DNA of 64,000 bases. Origin: Karalla daura. Its lineage: Eukaryota; Chordata; Actinopteri; Chaetodontiformes; Leiognathidae. Positions 56,545-64,000 of the stretch are shown here, one piece after another; position 1 is the stretch's first letter; the number at the start of each line of letters is the position of its first letter. The DNA lies in NCBI GenBank assembly GCA_029224185.1, contig CM055199.1:9691938-9755937 (forward strand), written 5' to 3'. The translations under genes were made by a program, and so were the position numbers. The notes beneath the pieces are model-generated. The model worked only from the letters and a program-made list of their open reading frames with translations. It was not told the DNA's origin and did not search any database.

Positions 56545-58045
56545 CTGTGCGCGCGTGTGTGGGTGTATGTGTGGGTGGGTGTGTGTCTCACTTTGCAACT
56601 CGGAGAAAGGAAGAAGAGAGAGGCTGTCTCACAGCCAGGAACACGTGCCTGTGTCCTATACACATCTTACATGACTTATTCAACTGCACCACACCAGAGA
56701 CCATAGTTTAGCAATAGTATACTGCTCTGCTTTCAGACTACGAGGACAGTGCAGTAGTGTAAGTACTAGTGCAAATGGTAAATGGACTGGTTCTTACACT
56801 GTGCACCGGGACTGTAAACACTGTTGGTTCAGGCACAAAGAGAAGCTGGAATTCTTGTATTGTATGAATATTGTACCAGCTACTCAATGTGTAACACTAA
56901 ATTCTCTATGCTCTACTCTCTAAAGATGACTAAGGTCATCTAATGGTGGTGGTAATAATGGTCTTTACTAGTCTTCTTACAAGTGCTTTACAGGATGAGT
57001 CACATTGCACCCATTGAGCACCATTCACTCACATTCACACATTGGTGGCAGAGGACAAGTTACATGGTCCATCTGCTTAACCAGTAGCTCTAGCCATCCA
57101 CACTGATGACACAGCATTAGGGGCAGTAGTGGAAAAAAGAGATGGGTCTTCAGGAGCTTATTGAAGATGTAGAGACAGGCTGGAGCTCAGTGGCTCCTGT
57201 CAGTGTTGGTGTGCAGGTGCGAGGGCCAGACGAAGGCTGGGAGCAGAGTCGGCAGTCTCTTTACAGGCCAGCATAATATGTGACTTGAACTTACTCTGAG
57301 CAGCTACCTACAGGCCGCCAGTGGAGCTGAATGAGCAGTGGGTGCTCTCTTTGGTTGAGTCTCTTACACACAGCTTCAGATTATGTGCTGGCATGGGAAA
57401 AAAGCAACCTGTAAATTCGTTAAAACTGCATCCGACATGTTACTCCTCACCGTCTGAAAACAAAGCATCACTGCATGGGAATGCAGACTTGGAATGGGCA
57501 CGGTTTTCTTTTATTTTCTTCTTTTTTTCCCCTCCCTCTCTCTCTTTTTTTTTTACTTTTACGCACGGCTTCCTCAGTTCCCCAGAGGATTGCACCCCCT
57601 CACCTTCTGCCTCCGGTTTATTTAAGAAAAGTCACTGTTCAAAGCGCTCCTGGTGACAGGGAAACATTCCTGCACAAGTTTTGTACTTTTGTGTGCATTT
57701 GTGTTTGTATAACTGGACGTTTCCACTGTGTGGAATTTGGTGGATGAGTGGCAGCATTATTTTTTTTTGTAAATAGAAAAAAAAAATGTGATTTTATTTC
57801 AACATTTCAAGAATCTTTTGACGTTAATTGATTTCTGTGAATTTCGAGCGCCACCAGTTAAGTTTCTGTTCGCCTGCTCAGTTTTAGAGGCAATAGGCTT
57901 CTCTGTAGATGACATGGAAAATGTACAGTGGTGGTTTCTACAGTATCGAGATTAAATAGTTGTAAGATGTAAAGCCATCTTTGATGTAACCGGTTTGTTT
58001 ATCCCTTTGATTAAATTATCCATGGAAACATAAAATAAACAGATG
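56545..58045 (+). other. grem1: grem1 3'UTR with poly(A) signal
   Basis: About 1.5 kb, ending near AATAAA at 58034-58039. The first half contains an inverted SINE-like insertion (about 56776-57110) and a second possible repeat segment to about 57345. The second half is U- and A-rich (57520-57800). Confidence 0.6.
56776..57345 (-). repeat. Decayed SINE-like repeat in reverse orientation, plus a second repeat-like segment
   Basis: 'ggtaaatggactggttctta', then 'agtgctttacaggatgagtc' and 'accattcactcacattcaca' match the reverse complement of the percomorph SINE tail seen at 39348-39685 (in the forward sense 'gtgtaaagcgcttt', 'agtgcagtccattta'). From about 57120 onward the text ('gatgggtcttcaggagctta', 'ggctggagctcagtggctcc', 'gtggagctgaatgagcagtg') looks like another dispersed fish repeat. 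This second identification is weaker. Confidence 0.45.
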
Positions 58046-58619
58046 TTGGAATATTGTTCAAATTATCTGTTACCTAACCCCTAAGTGTTAGATCTCCTCC
58101 TTATCTACCCCTTATCCTTATTTTCCATCTACAAAAAAGAAACTACAATAGAAATTACTACTACTGATAATTTTCTTAGCAGAAAACAAAAAGTAGAAAT
58201 TTTTCATTTAGTGTCCATAGCTGGACATTTTTGATAGACTTTTCCCCTCAAATTGACTAAATTTCCACTGTTAGGCACAAAATAACTGCTGGTTTAGACG
58301 TTAAAACACTGAAACATGCATCTCATTAAGTCTACTATCCCTAAAATCTTGTTCTCCTCAAACAGAATTCATGACAAATTACTAATGTTTTCAGTGGCTT
58401 TATTTCAGCCTCTTCCTGGAACGTGTTGTAATGTCTAAGAATAAAGCACGATTTAACGACTTTTACTTAAGATTCATGGCTTACTGAGCGGCCCGCCGGC
58501 CTGATTTATGAATGATTAAATCCTTTTTGTCGAGTCAGCTCCCTCACATAAATAGCACATTCGGCTCTGCTTTGTTTCACAAAGTGCCAGGCGGACAGAA
58601 GCGCAGACACGAGGCGTCC
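58046..58619. other. Spacer between convergent grem1 and fmn1
   Basis: About 0.57 kb of AT-rich sequence between the predicted poly(A) sites of two converging genes. It carries an AATAAA at about 58439-58444 on the plus strand that could be a distal grem1 signal. Confidence 0.45.
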
Positions 58620-60418
58620 CAGAGCTATCGATCCAGTTTATTCATGAAATTTAAAACAATTCCATAAAGTGACGGAGCACCACTACGAGCGCTACAGGAG
58701 GTCACATGAACCAAAGACATAAACAGAGGCTACAGCAGCTCCTTGATCATTATCAGCTCATTTCTTTTGTTGCTGTCGAGACCCTCTCGAGCAAAACATA
58801 GCAATGTAAAATTATGAAATATCCAGTAATTGCTCTTATATAAAATAAATGGCACTCATGAATGACTTCAGAGGGTATGAAAGTGATTCAAGGTGCAGTT
58901 TTGTCGAACTCAGAGCAGAGGTCACATGGCTTTAGGTGATATGCTTAAAATGTTCTGAATTACACAACCCTCTCCAAACACTACAGCAGTAAAGGCAACT
59001 GTTATCTTTCTCTTTGAATTCCTCCAGTTCCTGTAAATCAGTGGCCACAAAATACAAGTAACATCCATGAGAAAATACACTTTTCATCTGAGTTACTCCC
59101 AGGTAGTTTTATGGTTGATTACAACTCAGAAAAATACAGCCACAGAGGGAACCAAGCTGATGCTTTTTTTTTTTGGCTTTAAATAAATCTTTCCATACAT
59201 AAATAGACTTCTTGAATGCTACAGGAGCGTGGTTACATATTACATTTGGAGAAAAATAAAACATGTCGAGCCGTAGTATATTTTCCTAGTAATAAGAATA
59301 ATAAAAAAAAATCTACTAAGATTTCACCATGAAGCAATAAAATGAATAAACCTTATTCACAAGGACACCGTAACCTTGCATAGGAAAAGAGGTGCAAAAA
59401 AGTGCAAAACATCTAAAAAAAAAATGCACACAGGTACCATGACAGGGGAGTGCAGCTTTAAAAGCGAGCTACGACACACAGCTACTGCAAGCGGTAAAGT
59501 GCTTAAAAGTGCGCCGGACACGAAGTGATGAACAGCAGTCAATGAAGGAGGAACAAGTTTAATGTTTAAGATCTCGGGTTAACAACTTGTTGTGTTCCTG
59601 TGATGTGTTTAAGTACGTGTGTGTATGTGTGTGTGTGAGGGGGCCCGGGGCTCGCGGCCAGGCTCTGTTCTTCTCTGGCCGTGGCCTAGCGGAGGAGGTC
59701 AGTCTGGCACAGTGCTACACAATACAGTGGGAGCCTGCATGTACCCATGTGTAAGCGCACACGTCCTAGCCCATCCGCACGCGAAAACATCAGTTATCGC
59801 ACGCTCCCTGCCGATTCTACAACGACGACATATTTACAAGACTCTTAATGAGCCGTGGCGGAGGGGAGGATACTGGCTAAAGCGACTTTTTGATTTCCAG
59901 AGAGAAAGAGAGTTGAGGTCCACGAACAGGGCGTTTTTTTTTTCTTTCCTCTGTTCGCATGACAGCGATGACGTCTTAACGTTTGGGGGTATGTCAGATG
60001 GAGCATCTACAGTGGAGAAAGAAGAAGCAGTTTCTGGATGCAGACGGGACCTGGCGGATTTGTCAGCTGGCGCTGTCGTGAATCCCGCTGACCCCCGGAG
60101 ACCTTTCACAAGCTGGCCGCTCAGAGGTCGCCCCGTGCTGGGTGAATGAGCTCGACCTCTGGCCTTTCAGACTCTCATCACTTGGACTGTGTCAGCCATG
60201 CATCCCGGCTGCAGGCCCGGCTCCTTATCTGTTCTGCAGAAAGAGAAACCAGGGGTGATGGGGGGTGGGGGTGGGAATGGGGGTCGAGCAACGTCGTCAG
60301 CAGGCCCGAGACGCGGCAGTGGGTGTAGAAGGAGTCCGGTTGGGTTTTTAACACGAGTCTGTACTGGCCAGCCGGTTGTTGAGGCAGGTGGAGAGATGAG
60401 GCTTGTGGCCATTCCCGC
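58620..60418 (-). other. fmn1: Probable fmn1 3'UTR
   Basis: Sequence after the fmn1 stop on the minus strand with no open exon. A minus-strand AATAAA (plus TTTATT, 58637-58642) would give a 1.8 kb 3'UTR. The end is inferred from this signal only. Confidence 0.4.
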
Positions 60419-62178
60419 TCAGCTGGACGACACGCTGGCCTCTTTCTGTCGCAGCCGCTCCTTCTGTTGGCGACAAGCACAAAAAAGTGTCAGCGCGGAC
60501 CCGAGAGGACAGGCAGTTTCAGGAATTTCTATGCCTCTGCCCCATGTAGACCAGTGCTCACCAGACTGTTGGCATTGATCTTCTTGGTTTCAACTCTCTT
60601 CTCCGCTGTGATCTTCTTGATGTTTTCTTGAGCCTCCTTCAACCTAAGGCGGGGAGGCAGGGAGGAGAGAGAGAAAAAAATGGCTCAGCACACAGTGTGG
60701 AACTACATGTTGACAGCTCTGGAGCTAAATCACGAAAATACTCCTTGTGACAACAGCATAAAGTCACAAGCCTCTCGTCGCCGTGACCTTGTGAAGTTGT
60801 TTGAAAGTGCGAGACATTTAAGTATCTCCCTGGGGCACCCTGTGTCACGCACACACACACGCGCACACACACACACAGATCCTATCGAGAGTGAAAGCCC
60901 TGTAAGTGAGAAGCAGCAGAGACTGTGACAGTGGGTTGATGAGATAATGAGCCGCCTTTAAAAAACACTTGGCTTTTATGAGTGCACACGCAGTATTTAA
61001 AATGAAGTTAATTGTACATAAGCACAATCAGCTGTGGGTAGAGCGGGACACGATTACCTAGTAAACGATTAGGAGAGAGAGAGAGCACATAGATCCGCGG
61101 CCGGGTTGTGAGATCATTGACTCCTCCATCGCACATCATTGAGACAACGAGGAGGTGTGAAGGCGCTAGAGATGTTCCTAAATGTTTATTTCTCTGCTCG
61201 GTGATTGAAAATCTGCATTCAGATGAGTCTACAAATAAAAAAAAACACTAAAAAAAATTTCAGTGAGCTTTTTACCATGTTTTGCTTCACACTGTCACGT
61301 AGGTAAGATACAGAATGAACACATTTTATGGCAACGTGATTCTGTCTGAGAGCAGCGGATTAGTGTGTTACTATGTAACTGTCACCCTCAAAGTGTTGGA
61401 TACAGCGACGTCTTGGCTGGACAGTAACAAACAGTGACTCTGCTCCTGCCTTTTGCCCTTTGAGCTGCATGTCCAGCATCATTACAGTGTTTATCAGTTC
61501 TCCCATATTGCGTTGCCCTTAAAGGCCGCAGGCCCCAGTCCCCTTGCTAATAAAGCCAGCCGGCCGCCAGGAGGGTCTGCCGTCCCCTCGGAGGAATGCC
61601 CACCCCCCCCAACATGACGCCTCAGGTCAGAGGAAGCATCATAAATTCAGGCCCAGTGCCTCAGATGCAGGGCCCAGGCCTCGGCTCCTGGTCGGCCCAT
61701 CTCTGGCGACCTCCCTCTCTGCTTCAGTTCCAGCCCTGGATCATGTTTGTAAACTTTTAGTGCTAATTTGACTCTTGAGGTCACTGAGCAGCTCTCTGAA
61801 GGTAACAGGGGACAACACGTCTGACTGGAGGATGAGAAGCCTCATATTTGTACCAACTGTAAAGAAAAAAAATGCTTGTCCCTAGATTTCCCATAATGCT
61901 ACTCAATTATATCTCCCTTAATGTTTCTGCGAAACAAATTAAGCTGCATTCAGATTCCAGAGGAAATTACACAGAGGTCTGGGTCCTTAAATTCATAAAT
62001 AGAGTCACCTGACCAGGAGTGAACTCACCTCTCTTTGGAGATGTTCTTGCTTTGCTTTAACCAGGTGTTCTTGAAGTCGTTGCAAAACTCATACCAAAGC
62101 ATGAAAACATAACTCGGGGCCACGTCTTTGTCCCCAGGCTTTGGCTTCACCCCAAAGTAGCTCACCGTGTCCTGGAAA
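60419..62178 (-). CDS. fmn1: Formin-1, last three coding exons (end of FH2 domain and C-terminal tail), 5'-partial
   Basis: Exons 62178-62029, 60643-60562 and 60463-60419 encode about 91 residues. They begin FQDTVSYFGVKPKPGDKDVAPSYVFMLWYEFCNDFKNTW, the end of the FH2 domain, and continue SKNISKERLKEAQENIKKITAEKRVETKKINANSLKERLRQKEASVSSS and a TGA at 60421-60419. This agrees closely with the end of human FMN1 as I recall it. Formin-1 nucleates and elongates unbranched actin filaments and links them to adherens junctions and microtubules. The rest of the gene lies right of the window. The convergent grem1-fmn1 order is conserved with mammals, where fmn1 introns contain grem1 limb enhancers. The introns here (60464-60561, 60644-62028) show no exon. 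Confidence 0.93.
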
Positions 62179-64000
62179 CTGCAGGGCAAACATAACAGAG
62201 GCACAAACACTTACAAATAATCTCAGACACGAATAGCAGCGTGTAGCAGGATACCACTCTAGATTTACACGTCAGAGTTATAAACAGCAAGGTCAAAAAG
62301 TACGAGGAAGCCGAGGTGCACAGGTCCAAGAAACACAGACTAAAGCGGGGTATTGAAAACAAAACAGAAAAGAAAAAAAAACACAAAGGGACAGTGCACG
62401 CAGAAAATGATGGATTTAGAGTGCGGTGGAGAGGCGAGAAACAGAGCTGGAAGGAGAGTGTCCACCCCGCTGGGCCACGGGGGAGAGCCAGTAGCGGCGG
62501 CTCCATTATCACATTGACCTCCACAGCCTGTGGAGGGAAGGCTGCCAGAGGAGACGGAGACGGCCAAGAGCAGACTGCCGCTCCTCCAGACACAGCCACA
62601 CACGCTGGCCATACCCACACGCTTGTACACACACACACACTATCATGCATAGGAGCATATGTACTGGCAGTACAAGAGTGAGATGAGATGACGATGACGT
62701 GCGAAAATCCAAACACGCGGGGATTGACGAGATCTTACGCTTACGATCTTACAGACGCAGGATTTTCTGTTTGATGCAAACCGCGGCACTGTTGTAGGCC
62801 CGAGCTCCTCGGCCTAATTCAATTGTAACCGAATCTGAACTCCTCGCAAGGCTCCCAGCAGCACACACACGGCATGAAAAGCGGCCTGCTGCTTCAGATT
62901 CCCTCCCTAACCCAAACATGAAAGACATTTTCTGGCCCTGCCTGTCAGAGGCCTGACAGAAGAGGGCTATGATTCAAGGGATGCTCCCTGTCCCGTTGAC
63001 ACCCAGATAGGCTCTGACCTCCAGATGCTAGGTGGCTTTTTTGCGACGCTAATCTAAGACACGTTCATCCCGACCGTAATGGTACAATATGCTGCCCAGA
63101 CGCCCTGCTAAAAGCTGGCTAGGGAGGGGGTGATGGCGTCACTAAACAGGAGAGCGCCGTAGATCATCCTGCACGCTACAAAAGAAATTGGAGGCTCCGG
63201 GATGTTTAGATTGACCAAACAGACCCTCGGTCCCGGTTAGCTCTGCTGCAGGCGGCCTGGTCTGGTCTGGCATGACGAACAGGGTCTCTCCCTCCATTCG
63301 GCTCCTCTGCTGACCCTGGGTCATCATGTCAAAGCGCGCACAAATCAAGCGAGCGGTGCTTTCTCCTCTGGCCCTCCGGAGCGTACACAACAAGCAAGCA
63401 GATACACAACGCCTCACTCAAAACAGATGCAAACGCATTCGAGTATACCTGAGACATAAACAAAATCAAGCAGGTCTTTGTCCACTCACCAGCTCAGAAC
63501 AGTTACAATGGTACACACACAGACACAGGCGCAGACGCAGACATGCAGGCGCACACATATACACGCTTCTTTAATCCATGCTATGATGCCATTGCCGTGA
63601 GAGGGTTTACTGCAGCGCCCGCAGCCGGCATTCCTCACTGACAGCTATAAAAAAAGACCCATTACAAAACCATGCGCAGCCGTGAGAATCAGGGAAATAT
63701 TTGGACAGGCAACCCTGCATTCCTTTGTTTCCCCAGTCAAAAGATTACAGAAGTAAACTCCGTGCTGTTGGCCGATTCGGCAGAGCGACGACGTCGATTT
63801 CACGCCACCGTCGTCATGCGGCCGAGGAGCGGAATAATCCCCGCCACTGGCACGGATGAAGCCGCAAGTGCCCGGTGGGTGCTGGGCGGGTGGGGGAGGG
63901 GGGGGCGGCTGGGCCAGACCAAATTGAGCATGATGTGGGAGCGGGGGAACTTTAATGAGACGGAACTGAGGACAGAACCAGAAAACCTCAGTGGAACCCA
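62179..64000 (-). other. fmn1: fmn1 intron (partial)
   Basis: No FH2-type exon is visible on either strand. Being inside fmn1 next to grem1, it is a plausible place for grem1 regulatory elements, but none can be identified from sequence alone. Confidence 0.6.

Noticed and set aside
57321..57656. 111-codon frame in the grem1 3'UTR region
   Set aside because: Partly repeat-like and then U-rich; no protein resemblance and it lies inside the expected grem1 3'UTR.

Overview
The window is genomic DNA from a ray-finned fish, probably a spiny-rayed (percomorph) species. All genes are vertebrate genes split by short introns. Microsatellites are abundant (CA/GT, GATA, GGA and a G run), and there are decayed copies of teleost-type interspersed repeats. 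No bacterial, phage or CRISPR feature is present. Exon boundaries below were read by eye from reading frame, splice sites and family resemblance. Most reading frames visible outside these exons are chance.

Layout, left to right. (1) 996-15221, plus strand: the 3' two thirds of a CRIM1-family membrane protein (five VWC domains, four antistasin-type repeats, transmembrane helix, short tail) with a 2.2 kb 3'UTR. (2) 38226-19114, minus strand: a complete eif2ak4 gene (GCN2 kinase), 39 coding exons and 1654 residues, tail to tail with the CRIM gene. (3) About 41488-44790, plus strand: actc1, cardiac-type alpha-actin, complete at 377 residues. (4) About 46020-53225, plus strand: arhgap11a, a RhoGAP of 957 residues, complete. 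(5) About 54966-58040, plus strand: grem1 (gremlin-1), 183 residues, complete. (6) 62178-60419, minus strand: the last three coding exons of fmn1 (formin-1), with its 3'UTR converging on grem1.

The block arhgap11a-grem1-fmn1 matches human 15q13-q14 except that SCG5, which lies between ARHGAP11A and GREM1 in human, is absent from the 1.7 kb gap here. ACTC1 and EIF2AK4 are also human 15q genes but are not adjacent there. Human CRIM1 is on 2p, and the CRIM gene here has a different domain count and tail, so it looks like a separate paralog.

The genes do not form one pathway. Gremlin-1 and CRIM-type proteins both act on BMP signalling, GCN2 controls translation under amino-acid stress, actin is a sarcomere component, ARHGAP11A acts on RhoA in dividing cells, and formin-1 nucleates actin. 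I found no wholly new system. The points most worth checking are the CRIM1 paralog, a start-stop uORF directly before the GCN2 start codon, two GC-AG introns, a GCN2 donor site that itself encodes a stop codon, an in-frame stop-free 84-base intron in eif2ak4, microsatellites built into eif2ak4 splice sites, and a CCAAT/CHR cell-cycle promoter on arhgap11a.
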